Below are positions 11,730 to 23,089 of a DNA stretch of 64,000 bases, piece after piece; positions within the stretch are counted from its first letter, which is position 1, and each line of letters opens with the position of its first letter. The stretch spans positions 107,686,001 to 107,750,000 of the forward strand of contig NC_091117.1 in NCBI RefSeq assembly GCF_040183065.1, in the 5' to 3' direction. The DNA comes from Periplaneta americana. Its lineage: Eukaryota > Arthropoda > Insecta > Blattodea > Blattidae. A program made the position numbers and the translations under genes. Under the pieces are notes generated by a model that saw only the letters and a program-made list of their open reading frames with translations, did not search any database and was not told the origin of the DNA.

Positions 11730-12352
11730 TTTATTTTATTATATTACTAGCCTTCAATACAACCATGTTCTCTTTGGTAAAGAGTAATATTATTGATAAA
11801 TTAAAGTAATTAGTAACATAATTCGTAGAAATAAATACAAATAAAATGATGACTGATGAGGTAACACAAATCCAATAAACACAAATAGAAGAAAAATATA
11901 ATGCACTTCCTTTTTAACATATTTTAATATTAATCAAACACTCTAATATCATAATGATGATAATAATAATAATAATAATAATAACAATAATAATAATAAT
12001 AATATATTATTATTATTATTTACAGTAATATGGTCAGACTGCCAGTGTTCATTAGGCCCACTTCACAGGTCATATAATAGGATGAACTCCTCTTCAATAC
12101 TAGAGGCCTTTCAGCCCGTCTCGGGGATAAGGAAATAATTTGTCCTGCAGCAGAAAATATTTAAATACAACAGTACCTATGTTGTTGTCTGCTAGAATTA
12201 AGTAAAACACGTGAACTCTGTTTGAACGTTTGAACTGACCGGTGCCGGCTACGGTTAACCGAGTAACTTCGGTGCTCCGCTGCCAAGCACATAATCCGAA
12301 AGAACCGAGTAACTCAACAGTTCTACTCGCTCCGTCCCCATCTATAATATAT
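11730..12352. other. AT-rich stretch with an AAT array
   Basis: Microsatellite (AAT/ATT) at 11956-12019. A GC-richer patch at 12235-12345 may be one end of the candidate outer hAT. No gene seen. Confidence 0.6.
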
Positions 12353-12722
12353 TGTGACAGCTACACTGGGGTTCGAACGCGTGTCCGTTGGTCGCTTAGG
12401 TGTGGCGGCGAGGGGAGCGTCTGGATGCTGAGAGGGTAGAGGGGCGGTGTTCTACGGGGACGCGGCGAGGGGAGGTTGCGCGCATCTGGTGCTTGCCGAG
12501 AGTGGAAGGAAGCAAACTGCTACGTGCGGAGTGAAGGGGGGAACGGATCCTCCCGAATCGTCCAGAAGTCCGTCGAAGTGGAAATCCAGATTATTCGAGA
12601 GTAGAATCTTTCGCGAACTCTCCAGAAACTATAGTTTGGTTATAAAAGAGAAGACGCAAGTTACTCAGTCAGTCAGTCAGTAAGCCAGTGTTGTTACAGC
12701 CAGTGGACAGCAAGCAGCCAGT
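12353..12722 (+). repeat. Gypsy-type long terminal repeat (forward)
   Basis: A GC-rich block beginning TGTGACAGCTACACTGGGG with an LTR-like promoter: TATAAAAG at 12641-12648 and a TCAGTCAGTCAGTCAG initiator-like run from 12665, about 24 bp downstream. The boundary to the next piece is uncertain (about 12720). It lies in forward orientation, opposite to the pol fragment to its right. No second LTR is seen in the window. Confidence 0.55.
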
Positions 12723-12732
12723 CTTGTGTAGC

Positions 12733-12852
12733 ACTGCTTGACAACTTCATCTGCCGATTCGGGGTGTCCCGGGAATTGCATAGCGATCAGGGGCGCAACT
12801 TCGAATCCAACCTGATGGGAGAGTTGCTCGACCGTCTGGGGGTGCATAGGAG
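12733..12852 (+). pseudogene. Integrase core fragment, inverted relative to pol
   Basis: Forward-strand translation reads LLDNFICRFGV, LHSDQGRNFESN and LLDRLGVH, the integrase catalytic-core block around the second Asp (HSDQG). The rest of the element is on the reverse strand, so this piece has been flipped or joined in reverse. The junction with the reverse-strand integrase zinc-finger part is at about 12846-12853. Integrase inserts retrotransposon DNA; this fragment cannot do so. Confidence 0.8.
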
Positions 12853-14740
12853 CTCCCACGTTGTACTTCTGCATGGCTCCCCTGCTGCGTGTCCTTAGTC
12901 CGCGACTGGCTGCACAGGTGTCGCATCTTCGGCACCATTGTTCCGTGTCGGTTCTCTGATGCAACCAGTAGAACCTCTGCCTTAACTTGTCCAGTGTCTT
13001 GTAGGCTCCCAGGTGGCCTCCAGTCACTCCAGCATGAGTCTCCTCTAGAACTTCCTTCACCTTGCTCTTGGGCAGGATAAGTTGTTCTTTTCGGGCCGAC
13101 TCCCAAATTCTCTTCAGGATACCGTCCTTGACAGTGAAGGATTCCCACTGGGCCCAGTAGCTCTTGTAAGTGGTGCTACAGTTGGCGATATCGGCCCATA
13201 CTGGCCTCCGGCCGGACTCCACATCACGCAGTAACTGTCCAATGTATGGGTCCTCCAGCAGCTCCCTCCTTATGGCGGCGTTATCCCATCCGGGGCTCGG
13301 CTGGACGGCAATTACTCGGACTGCGTGGGCGCCATCTCGCTCTTCTACTTTTAGGCAGGGTTTGCAGCCATCCGGGCATGGGCGTCGTGATAAGGCATCA
13401 GCCTTGGAATGTTTCTTCCCTTGGCGGTGTTCAGAGGTGAAGTTGTACTCTTGCAGACGTTGAACCCAACGGGCGGTCTGCCCCTCCAGATTCTTGAAGC
13501 CCAATAGCCAGGTGAGTGCAGAATGGTCTGTCCTCAGATGGAATTCTTGGCCATACAAATATTTGTGGAAATGCTTCAGGGCTTCCACAATGGCAAGAAG
13601 TTCCCTACGTGTTACACAGTAGTTTCTCTCAGCCTTGGATAGTGTTCGCCTGAAGTAGGCAATCACCCTCTCTTGCCCGTCCTGTTTCTGAGTGAGTACT
13701 CCGCCGATGCCTACGTTGCTGGCGTCCGTGTCGAGCGTGAACTTCCTTCCAGGGATGGGGTATCCCAGTACACGAGCAGTGCAGAGCGTCTCTTTCGGTG
13801 ACAGGAAGGATGACTCCGCCTCGTCCGTCCATAGGAATTGTTTCTCCTCGGTCAGCTGGTTTAGAGGCTTACCGATGTTGGCGTACCCAGCTACGAACGT
13901 TCTGTAATGAGTGCAGAGGCCGAGAAAGCGACGCAACTCCTGCTTGTCCCTCGGTCTCGGCCATCCTCTGACGGCTTGTAGCTTCTCCGGGTCCGTGGCC
14001 ACTCCGTTGGTCCATACTACGTGCCCCAGGTAGCTGACCTTCTGGAACAGATGACATTTTTTCGGGTTCAACTTCAGCCTGGCTTGTCGCAGTCTCTCGA
14101 ACACTTTCCTCAGGTTCGACAGCTGTTCGCCGAAAGTCTTGCCGACCACGATGACGTCATCAAGGTACAGCAAACAGGTGTCGTATGTCAGGCCTCTCAT
14201 TACGGACTCCATTAGTCTCTGGAATGTAGCCGGGGCGTTGCAGAGGCCGAACGGCATACCGGTGAACTGCCGTAGTCCCTGGCCTGTAGAGAATGCCGTT
14301 TTCTCCTTGTCCTCCGGATGTAGCGCCACCTGCCAGTATCCTGACTTGAGATCCAACGTCGAGAACCACTCTGCTCCGGCCAGGGTGTCCAAGGTGTCGT
14401 CAATTCGTGGAAGGGGAAAGCAGTCCTTCTTGGTGACGTCAGTCAGTCTTCTGTAGTCCACGCAGAAACGCAGGTCCCCATTCTTCTTCTGCACCAGCAC
14501 TACAGGTGATGACCAAGGGCTGTCGGATTCCTCGATGAACCCTCTTGCTTTCATGCCCTCCAGTTGGCTGTCAATCTCCCTCTGTTTAGCTAGAGGGACG
14601 CGTCGAGCAGGTTGTCTGATTGGGCGTGCATTTCCGGTGTCGATGCGGTGCTGAACTTTCTCCGTTCTCCCATTGTCGTTTTTGGAAAGATTGAAGACGT
14701 CTTGAAATTCCGTCAGTAGATCGTGGACTTGCCTTCTTTA
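12853..14740 (-). pseudogene. Gypsy-type pol: reverse transcriptase, RNase H, integrase zinc finger
   Basis: The reverse-strand frame is open from about 14720 to 12853 and then by chance on through the inverted piece to 12677. Upstream of the Met at 14554 the same frame gives the linker ending PARRVPLAKQREIDSQLEG. RT motifs include SPWSSPVVLVQKKNG, STLDLKSGYWQV, FGLCNAPATFQRLM and the catalytic YLDD at 14156-14167. RNase H shows LDTDASNVGIGG, RRELLAIVEA and LRTDHSALTWL. The integrase HHCC finger follows (THAGVTGGHLG ... WCRRCDTC). The frame is broken near 14740, and the integrase core is missing in this orientation. Confidence 0.9.
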
Positions 14741-14821
14741 TCTTTTGCTTTAATTCCCCGCCAATTCTCGAGCCAGCTCTTTCAGTGATGGGTCTAGATC
14801 TGGACGTGGTCGTTGACACTC

Positions 14822-15540
14822 CTAGTTATCTGCCAGAGACGTAGCAGACACCACCGGCTCGACGCTACCTAGTACAGTTCCACTAGGCACCTCCTTGTCC
14901 CGATTGGTGACATTCAGGATCCTCACCGGTACCACCTTCTGATTCGGGAGTCGGGATCTGGCCACATAAACCCCATCAATCGGAGTTGTTTGGGAATCGA
15001 GGAGCAGGTTTCTCTTAGGTTGTCCGTCCAGTCTTGCCGTCACCACCATCTCGCAGACTGCCGGGATTGTCACATGATTCTCCAAGGTGAGTCTGCTGGC
15101 CATGGGTTGGTCTTCGACGTCCCTCAGGAACACATCCTGACCAAAACGGAGGATACGGCGCCGGACGTCCACCGTCGCATCGAAGATCCGCATGGCGTCG
15201 AGTCCAGGATGATGTCTTCAGTGATGTTGGCGACGAACACCCACATCTCCAGTCTCCTCTTTCCCAAGGTCAAATCCAGGAAAATCTCTTTCTGGATGGG
15301 CGGGCTCTCGCCTGAGGCAGTATGTAGCTCATATCGGCGCAGCGGCGTCCTGCCAGGTAGGCCACGCACGACTTCATGTCTGGCGATGGTGAGCGACGCC
15401 CCGGTGTCTCCAGTACTCTGCATGGGCGGCATCTTATCCATCCGTCAGCAATCAGCCCATCGTCGCATCTTCTGTTAACCGTCTTCAAGATCAGCCGAGG
15501 AGATGGTGATGACGGCGCCGACGTGCCCCTCATCGCATCG
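14822..15540 (-). pseudogene. Gypsy-type aspartic protease and adjoining gag end
   Basis: The frame 15124-15441 contains GDTGAS, the retroviral-type protease active site (15391-15408), and a downstream VANITEDIILD block. A frameshift near 15190 moves the continuation (RIFDATVDVRRRILRFGQD) into another frame that ends at 14822. Upstream gag sequence stops at about 15545, where the element is truncated against a Helitron-like end. Confidence 0.75.
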
Positions 15541-15566
15541 GCCCCTTTTAGTTTTCCTGTTTGTGA

Positions 15567-15594
15567 CCATTCCCGTAATTTCCATTACCAATTC

Positions 15595-15630
<36 letters not shown>

Positions 15631-15676
15631 GATATATATATAATATATATATATAATTTGAATTGGTAATGTTGTT

Positions 15677-15712
<36 letters not shown>
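15567..15712. repeat. Head-to-head Helitron-type 5' ends around AT arrays
   Basis: CATTACCAATTCAAATTA (15589-15606) and TAATTTGAATTGGTAATG (15653-15670) are perfect inverted repeats separated by TA-rich sequence. The outer left part (CCCGTAATTTCCATTACC) is the reverse complement of the 5' end of the Helitron at 738. A further (AT)n array lies at 15682-15713. Confidence 0.6.
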
Positions 15713-15713
<1 letters not shown>

Positions 15714-15716
<3 letters not shown>

Positions 15717-16529
15717 TTTTATAAAACATCTTTGTCAAAGAACTTTGATAGTATAATAGCAGCCAGGAAGACCTTCATCCCAGATACCGGACTTGAAAGC
15801 ATGCATTCTAAAATACAGTCTCTCTAGAGAAAAAGTAGTAAAAGAGAACATCGCTGCTAGAGAGTTTAAAACAACAGAGTCGGATGCAAATTAAAGAAGT
15901 ACCATAGAGACAGTTTTTAAATCTGTGTTCAACAGCAGTGGAAAATAATTTAATTTTGTAATGTGTCCGGTATGCAAGTAACTGTATGCTCATGCCACAC
16001 GCCAAGCGAAAGCACAACCAATGTGTGCAAGCAGGAAAGCAGTAGAATGGGATCAACTGGTGCAGTCCTGTGGGCTTGGGTTGGAAGCCCAGTGCACTGG
16101 GCTAGGAAGCGGCCGCGTCCAGCAGTGTTGGTCTTGATTGGGCTGGGCTGCGGATGCATTAGGACTCGCAGTGCTGAGCTGTGGGCCAGTCTGCACGACT
16201 CTGGTCCGTAGCGTATCCCTGTTCCGTATAAGCAAATACTCTCTAACATTAATACTGGAAAGCTTTCCTGTTTAGCAATGCAAGCGGTGGCGAAAAGTAA
16301 CAGTGCTGCCATCTAGCGGCTTGAAACGTTCGCACACTCCGTGCGTCATGCTGGGTTACGTGAGGAAAAGAGGAGAGGTGTGCATTTGATTTCAATAAGA
16401 AGCTGCAAAGCAATAAATAGTATACTTTAGAGTCACTTTGTTCATAACATTTTTAATTAATAACAAAGTACAAAGTTATTAGAATAGAAATGAATTGATA
16501 AATTCTCATATTTTCAAATTTGATGAAAT
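15714..16529. other. No recognised gene; GC-rich patch at 16040-16220
   Basis: Overlapping frames on both strands in the GC-rich patch look fortuitous. TGCCATCTAGCGG at 16309 could be the left end of the P-like element that follows, since a related sequence occurs inverted near 18109. Confidence 0.4.
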
Positions 16530-17822
16530 TTAGTTGCGCATTACTTTAGCAGCTTTCATACATCGCTTGTTTTGTTTTTTAGCTGTATGGTTGTCCATTT
16601 TATTTTTGATGTAACAATTTATTAACACATTGAAATATTTATCAATGAAGACATTGGCACAGTCACTGCAAATGGACATGTTAACAGGGAGCACTACCAT
16701 TTTAACTACTTCTTTTTTTACACCAATTCTAGTTTTACAAATAACATGATCGATTTCTTTGAAAACATCAGAACACAATTGGTTGAACATTAGAGAAATA
16801 TCATTAGGGGGGGAAAAATTGAATCTTTACAGTATTTTTTATTTGCGATGTGTGTTGTTACGTCATCGTTGGGGTTTTCTTTACAAGATAAATTTCTTCG
16901 ACAAATTTCGTGATTTATTCTGCTACACACCCAACCTGCAACATAAGCCCTTGCATTTTTTTGCAACACGGTTTCTTCATTTGTATGCTGTACATTTTTG
17001 TCATCAACAGTTACATCCAAATCGGAGACATCTGTAATGCCTGGACTGCAAAAATTCAATTTAGCTGCCTCGATATCTCCTTTCTTGAGAAACTATAAAG
17101 AAATTGTGTTTGGTATGATGGAAGTAAAGTAGTTTTATGCAGTTTAATAACTGATTCACTTAGCACAGAGAACATGTTATTGCTAATGTACTATCTGATT
17201 ATGAGGTATCTGGTAGAGGCCTATCGTCGTTTCTGTCTGGAATCGGAGAACCTGTCGCCTTCTCGATGGAAAGTCTAATGCGTTTCTTTGGGGACCTTCG
17301 CGGTTCTTTCATCGTACTTTGACCCATATTTTCGGAAGAAGAAGCTGTTAAATTCAGTGAAGGAATAGCTGTTCTCTTCAGTCTGTTATTAAAAAAAATA
17401 TATTAAAAATTAACAGGTCTATGACTCATTTGAAACTTCGGTACTTTTCCAATTACACCTTATTTTTAATTACCCCTGACTTTTCAAATTAGGGTTATTG
17501 AAGTCCGATAATCTAAAGTGATCTGGACATATTCTGTGATTTTTGTACAGATACTCTGTTCCTCTACTTTAAACGTTTCGTCTAGGTCCTGTCTTTTACA
17601 TTTATTTACCCATATGGCACATCTATAAGACAAAAACAAATAACAGTAATAATAATAATAATAATAATATGATGATGATGGTGAGGACACGAGACCTGTC
17701 ATGTGAATCGTGCGAGTGGGGAAAGAATGAGCTGACAGAAAGAGAGTTTGTTTCATGATTAAATTTATACGAATCTACTGACACGAAAGTTAATTTCAGA
17801 CTAATTATAATATTATAATGAT

Positions 17823-17857
<35 letters not shown>

Positions 17858-18013
17858 CCTGTGGCAGAAAAGTAATAGACTACTCGTATTTACATGACTA
17901 CTCACTTACCTATCTGTATCTTTCGGAAATCTGAAGAACGATCTAGCATCTTTTTGCCAAGCGTAGTTTTTACAGAAGAACACAGAACAAACAATTCCAC
18001 TTTTCCCTGACAT
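16530..18013 (-). pseudogene. P-element-type transposase (THAP), four exon pieces
   Basis: Exon 1 (18013-17910) encodes MSGKSGIVCSVFFCKNYAWQ and RSFFRFPKD, the THAP start with CxxxxC, ending at AG|GTAAGT. Exon 2 (17622-about 17474) follows a TTATAG acceptor with CAIWVNKCKRQDL and, after a 1-base frameshift, CPDHF, the CxxH zinc ligands. Exon 3 (17382 to about 17199) begins LKRTAIPSLN, matching the THAP AVPxxF-type box. Exon 4 (17092-16530) after CTTTATAG contains ARAYVAGWVCSRI and SICSDC, resembling the C-terminal part of THAP9/P transposases, and has an overlapping stop/start (TAATG) frameshift at 16788-16792. The RNase H-like catalytic core is missing. AAT arrays lie in the first intron. 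THAP domains bind element ends in P-type transposases. Family assignment rests on motif recognition. Confidence 0.65.
17646..17858. repeat. Two AAT microsatellites in an intron
   Basis: AAT arrays at 17646-17669 (followed by GATGATGATGG) and 17823-17858, both inside the first intron of the THAP gene relic. Confidence 0.85.
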
Positions 18014-18189
18014 TTTGTGGAACAACCATTAGAATAATTCTTACGACTTACACCACGTGTTGAAGTACCGCGCTACGTGTCACGTTACCCTCACTGTCAA
18101 CATTCCCTGGCGCTAGATAGCATTGATGAGTCATTCGCATCTCTTATCGTGAACTTTTCAGTATTACTGTTAAGGAGTAATTGGTAGAA

Positions 18190-18440
18190 GTCTGCCGTCT
18201 GGGTTCGGAGCCAGTGTATGAGAGCCGTCTATACCTCTCTGTTGATCCCACGGTATGATAAATGTCTCAATTCCGGTGGAGAATATGTTGAAAAATAGCT
18301 CAACAATATTGTTGTATCTTTTCTGTTTGTATTCTTTTCTTTTATATACATTACAATCAGATTAGATAAGTTCGTGCTTACCTATGATTTCGTGATAATC
18401 GTTATGGCTTGTGTCATAATTTCGTCCGATGTTTGATTAG
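18190..18440. other. Spacer with a 14-bp palindrome
   Basis: CAACAATATTGTTG at 18302-18315 is a perfect palindrome. Otherwise nothing recognised. Confidence 0.5.
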
Positions 18441-18469
18441 TAAGTGCATATTAGAATTTTAGAACACAT

Positions 18470-18700
18470 GAGGCTTGCCTGCCGATTCGGAGTTGAGCTC
18501 GGGCGCGGGTTCGATTCCCGCTTGGGCTGATTACCTGGTTGGGTTTTTCCGAGGTTTTCCCCATCCATAAGGCAAATATCAGATAATCTATGGCGAATCC
18601 TCGGTCTCATCTCGCCAAATACCATCTCGCTATCACCAATTCCATCGACGCTAAATAACCTCGTAGTTTATACAGCGTCGTTATATAATAAAGTAAAAAA
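18470..18700 (+). mobile_element. tRNA-derived SINE, second family
   Basis: A tRNA-like head with B box GGGTTCGATTCCCG (18509-18522), then a body with TACCTGGTTGGGTTTTTCC and a tail ending GCGTCGTTATATAATAAAG. Same family as 45109-45364, which lies on the other strand. The start is approximate. Confidence 0.8.
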
Positions 18701-20139
18701 ATACACCGCTCCATTAACGCTCCATTAAAGCCTACATCCGAGGCAGTTGTGTGGAAGACGTTAACAAAACATATCAGCAGTCTATTGTACTTAGTAGGCG
18801 GATATAAATAAGCCGCATACCAGTTTTGTTGACCATGAACTAATACAAATAAGCTTATACCTACTGTAAGAAGGATGTTCTTTCCTACCCTGCTTAAAAC
18901 TGTGTTAATAAATCCAACATCATTAATAGCTACCGTCGACCTCAGTATAACGTACCGCTATACATCAATATTCCTAATCTTTTACGTCAATGTGATTATT
19001 TCAGCAATACAATTTTGCCTTTTCGAGCCATTCCATATTCGATCTGAGTACCCTTCTCAGAAGTAATTCATTAGATATGCATACTAAGAGAAGCATTCCT
19101 CATTCTGAGCAGAGTGTAATACAAGATACGAATTAGGCCTATCAAAACAAGCGTCACATAATCGTATCGATTCCTTCATTGTCAGAAATGATCCAAGCCG
19201 CGGCCAGTTCTTGACGGAGTATCAACCTTTCACACGGACTTCCCTGCGGTCGAAATCCCCAGGTTATCGATCAGAGGACCTAAATAAGCGGACTTCCTGG
19301 AAATTAGCCCAAGCCTCAGAACTGATATTGATTAGTAGTTTGACAGTCTGCAGTCATACTTGTTACCTAGTCGCGGCCTGTAGAAACTCGCTCAAGCTTC
19401 CTAGAGCACCTCCATTCCTTCGATGTAATACAGTAAGCCTATTTCAAATGACATGAATTCGTATAAGTGAAAATATGGTTGAGAGTTAAAAAAATTAACT
19501 ACGTATCATTATCACAACCATTCCAACATCATCACCACCACTACTATCATTAGTAAGCTTATCATATCATCATCATTATCTAACTTACAACTCTTGCTTC
19601 TTCAGCCTCATACATTTAGGCCTATAAGTCAACTCGTTTGCAATCACCGTATCTACGTGTTCAAGATCAGCGTTTAATATGACATAGAGATAAAAAGCAC
19701 AAGATCAGATAAATTATAGATCGACTCTTCATATGTGCGCAATAAAAATATTTGGGAATCAAACACCTATTACTAATTCTGTTTGAGTTTCGGCCACTCT
19801 GATTCATTTTTATTCATGGCTTTCCTTAAACTGGAAGATCTAGCGTGTAAGATATTTTCCAATATCTCAAGAATAATAGAAACCTAACGCAGATAGATCA
19901 AGTAAACGCTGATAAGGTTTCTCTAACCGAAAGAAGAGGCACCTCCTAATTCTAATCCTAATTAAGAAAGAAGTAGTATAATGCAATATATTATTATGTA
20001 GGCCCTCTACTGCAGTGTGTGCACAGTCTAGGCCTACTAGCCTACGTCGTATAACCTAGTTCAAACAATTTCAATTTTAATTACTTTGGCTATATACCTA
20101 TTCTCCCTATATCAAAGGATTGTTACAGGCATAGCTAAT
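18701..20139. other. AT-rich stretch, no gene recognised
   Basis: Frames at 18875-19066 and 19211-19456 show no known domain. CAT-rich simple sequence lies near 19500-19580. No element ends identified. Confidence 0.5.
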
Positions 20140-21110
20140 GTAATATAATATAATATTGTTTTATTTGATGTTCAGTCTAATTTACGTATCACAATTTAAA
20201 AAAATTAATAACATTTACATATGTAAATGATCATTGATATTATAAAACTTAAGCAAACGTACAATATCTTGTACATTTTATGTCTTGTTGTGGAATCTGT
20301 ACGAACTAATTAAAACACAACCTATAATATAATGTTGAACCAACTATTTCAGATAAACTTGTGATGATTAACGATCTAAAATATAAAATACAGGTATAAA
20401 ATTTAATTTTTTTTTTCTATTTTTTAAACCTCTAGACGCAGTCCCAATCACAACATAATATCCCTCCGCGTTAAAATGTTCAACGTAAGAACCACAGGTC
20501 GTCCGCGTCACATTAGTCAACAGGCCGCATCGCAACTATTGTAGGTCAGCCATAATTTAACATAAAACCCAATCCCACAAAATTGATTCAGTGAAATTGT
20601 CGTCATGACAACCCAGTGCTGCACACGCGTTTTTAAATAATACTTCACTAAAAAATGAGTGATGTACCAGAGACCAAAACTCGCAACAAATATTCAACTA
20701 ATGGAAGCTATTATGAAGTTTAAAGACGAATCAAATAGTTTTATCATATTTTCAATTGCATGTCATAATTTATATATAAGACAGACAGGTCAGCTACAAT
20801 TTTATTTATATATTAAATGTTATACCTGTATTTTATATTTTAGATCATTAATCATCACAAGTTTATCTCAAATTAGTTCAACATTATATTATAGGTTATG
20901 TTTTAATTAGTTTGTACAGATTTCACAACAAGACATAAAATGTACAAGATATTGTATAAACACATGCCTGATGATGCCCGAAGGGCGAAAGCGTTTGCTT
21001 ACGTTTTATAATACCAATGATCATTTACATAATGCAAATGTCATTAATTTTTTTAAATTGTGATATGTCAATTAGACTGACCATCAAATAAAACAATATA
21101 TTATATCATA
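20140..21110. mobile_element. Foldback element with about 260-300 bp arms
   Basis: 20140-20405 is the near-exact reverse complement of 20808-21110 (about 90 percent by eye), with roughly 400 bp between them. Outer ends share ATTGTTTTATTTGATG. The right arm has about 36 extra bases (20965-21000, with the hairpin GCCCGAAGGGC) missing from the left arm. The loop holds a short frame (20659-20910) without recognised domain. No target duplication is clear. Confidence 0.75.
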
Positions 21111-21477
21111 CTGTATTGACTATCTGAATATCTTTCATCATGCTTTCTAAGATAGATAATGTAATTTTATTTTGAATTAAAATGTCAACTGAGATATAAT
21201 ATCATAACAGGGATAGGATATGTGCCATGTGGTTGATCATTAGCTATAAGAAATACCTACCGAGTGAAACTGTAAGCTTGTCCATTAGGCCCTACCAAGC
21301 TGTGACTGAATACTTTATTTGACATTAAAATGTAGCCTATATGCTACTAATTCACGACGGTTCACAGAGTTGGGACAAGTATAGGGCCTACCTTCTCGCA
21401 CCGTGTACTAGTTAAGAGAATATGAAATTAATGAAATAAGAAAAATTAGAGAAAATCAAGGTCTACATAGGCCTATT
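21111..21477. other. Spacer
   Basis: AT-rich, nothing recognised. Confidence 0.5.
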
Positions 21478-21485
21478 CGTTAAAG

Positions 21486-22828
21486 CAGTGGTTCCCAACC
21501 TTTTTTGACTGACGACACACTTTACTGAACGCCCACGATATCGCGGCACACTTATTTGTTTTTATTAATAACAACAACCAGTGTTCTTATTCTGAAGAAA
21601 AAGATGGTGGAATTCTGAGTAAAATATTTTATAGAGGAAGGAGAGATAATTACTGTTCACTGCAAGGGAATTTTGTCGTTTTTAACCTTTTTTTTTCCAA
21701 CTAAGTCTTTCAAGGTCTAAGTGGAATTTAAAGAAAAAATAGTACATTAAAAACATAATTATTCACACATATTTGGGTTCCATGATGAAAAATGCAACAA
21801 AAAGTGCCGGAACGTTGTAACGCATTGAGGTGTTCTGCTATTAACTTCTTCAGGCATTCTTTTTCATTTTCAGCAAGTCGATTTTCAAAACTCTCAAATA
21901 AGGAAAAGGACAATAATTTGCCTTGCTATAACCGAAGACTCTCAAAACTTGTTTTTTTTTATGGCTGAAATAATAGTTTCTGTTTTGTGTTGTATGCTTG
22001 TATTTAAAGAGTTTAGTCTCTCGAAAATTTCGGCAAGATATGCTAATTTCGCACACCAAAAATTATCTTCCAAAAGTTAGTATACTCTGGCTTTTCGTCT
22101 TAAAAAATAATAATAAGCTCGTCTTGAAGCTCTACCACTCGCATTATTGATTTACTCCTAGAAAGCTACATGAAAATGATTACTTTCTAAATGTTTTTTT
22201 TTTTTTTAGTTTATTTGGACCGTCGACTGATTTGATAAAACATTTCCGTATATGAGACACTCGGGATTTTGTTTATTATTCATCTCCACGCTACGTAAAA
22301 CCATATTGGAAGTATTCACCACTTTATACTTACGAAACGCAGTACGTTTTTATGAACTTTGAAGGGACTTTTCGCTCACATTATTTGAATTAGCACTGCT
22401 GTCAACCGACCCAGAACTTGATCCAGTTTGTCTTCTGGAAATAAAAATTTGACCATGATAAAATCTAAATAAAATAGTCGCAATAACACCCGCTCACCCT
22501 ATATACTGAAACTGACCAATATGTTCTGACGATTCTAAACTCTGTTTTTATATGTGGGAAGAGTAAACGAATTTTTAAGCACTGTTGCAGTGTTCACTTT
22601 CATTCGAATTATTGCTAGGCAGAAAAATCAAACTGAGTATTGTTGCAGGTGTTAACGTTTCATTGGTAAAGTCTGTCTCAAAATAAAATGTACTATATCA
22701 AAGACTTCGTTGCAAATAAAAAAATGCGTTGTAAAGAGACTTTATGGATGGCATAACATTTATTTTTCATTCCAAAATTTCGCGACCCACTTCATGGGGT
22801 TGCGCGATACACCGGTTGGGAACCCCTG
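21486..22828 (-). mobile_element. Deleted hAT element, ZBED5-like
   Basis: Termini CAGTGGTTCCCAACC (21486) and, read inward from the right, CAGGGGTTCCCAACC form the inverted repeat typical of Charlie-like hAT elements. Flanks CGTTAAAG (21478-21485) and CGCTAAAG (22829-22836) are an 8-bp duplication with one mismatch. The interior is largely non-coding apart from a transposase relic. Confidence 0.85.
21728..22075 (-). pseudogene. ZBED5-like hAT transposase fragment
   Basis: The reverse-strand translation reads CAKLAYLAEIFERLNSLN followed, after a frameshift, by SLFESFENRLAENEKECLKK and HLNALQRSG. This matches the KLAYLADIF.LN and later helical segment of ZBED5/SCAND3-type hAT transposases. 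Catalytic residues are not present. Confidence 0.65.
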
Positions 22829-22836
22829 CGCTAAAG

Positions 22837-23060
22837 AATAGAGTTGCGTTTTAGATTGCATTGCTAGGCCTACTATTTTCGTTCGTATTTACTTAACATG
22901 ATATCAATTATTGGATAAAGTATGTCACTAACTTACCCTGTAACATAACAAATGTGATTAAATTAGCGGTCCTGTCGAACTCCCCTGATTCTGATTGTCT
23001 ATAAAAGAAAGACGAAAGGCGCAGGGACATTTTTATCGTTTTTACTAATGAAGTTCCAGC
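22837..23060. other. Spacer
   Basis: AT-rich. Nothing recognised. Confidence 0.5.
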
Positions 23061-23089
23061 TCAAGTATTTTCGTCACTGATGTGGGTGG

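Larger units (their letters stand above)
8143..12346. mobile_element. Possible outer hAT-like element, low confidence
   Basis: TAGGACTGGGGACAGAGCG at 8144 resembles the reverse complement of the sequence ending near 12346 (TAGATGGGGACGGAGCG). Both sides carry an ACTCGGTT block further in. No convincing target duplication was found. If real, the hAT at 8452-11285 and the SINE at 11525-11719 inserted into it. Confidence 0.3.

Noticed and set aside
12677..12852. Last part of the long Gypsy reverse frame as a novel protein tail
   Set aside because: It is the antisense of the inverted integrase core and LTR edge. The real coding strand there is forward.
12889..14456. Several forward frames across the pol region
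   Set aside because: Shadows of the reverse-strand pol gene in a GC-rich stretch.
15950..16312. Reverse frame of 120 codons, and forward frames over it
   Set aside because: Open frames on several phases in a GC-rich patch, without domain or splice context.
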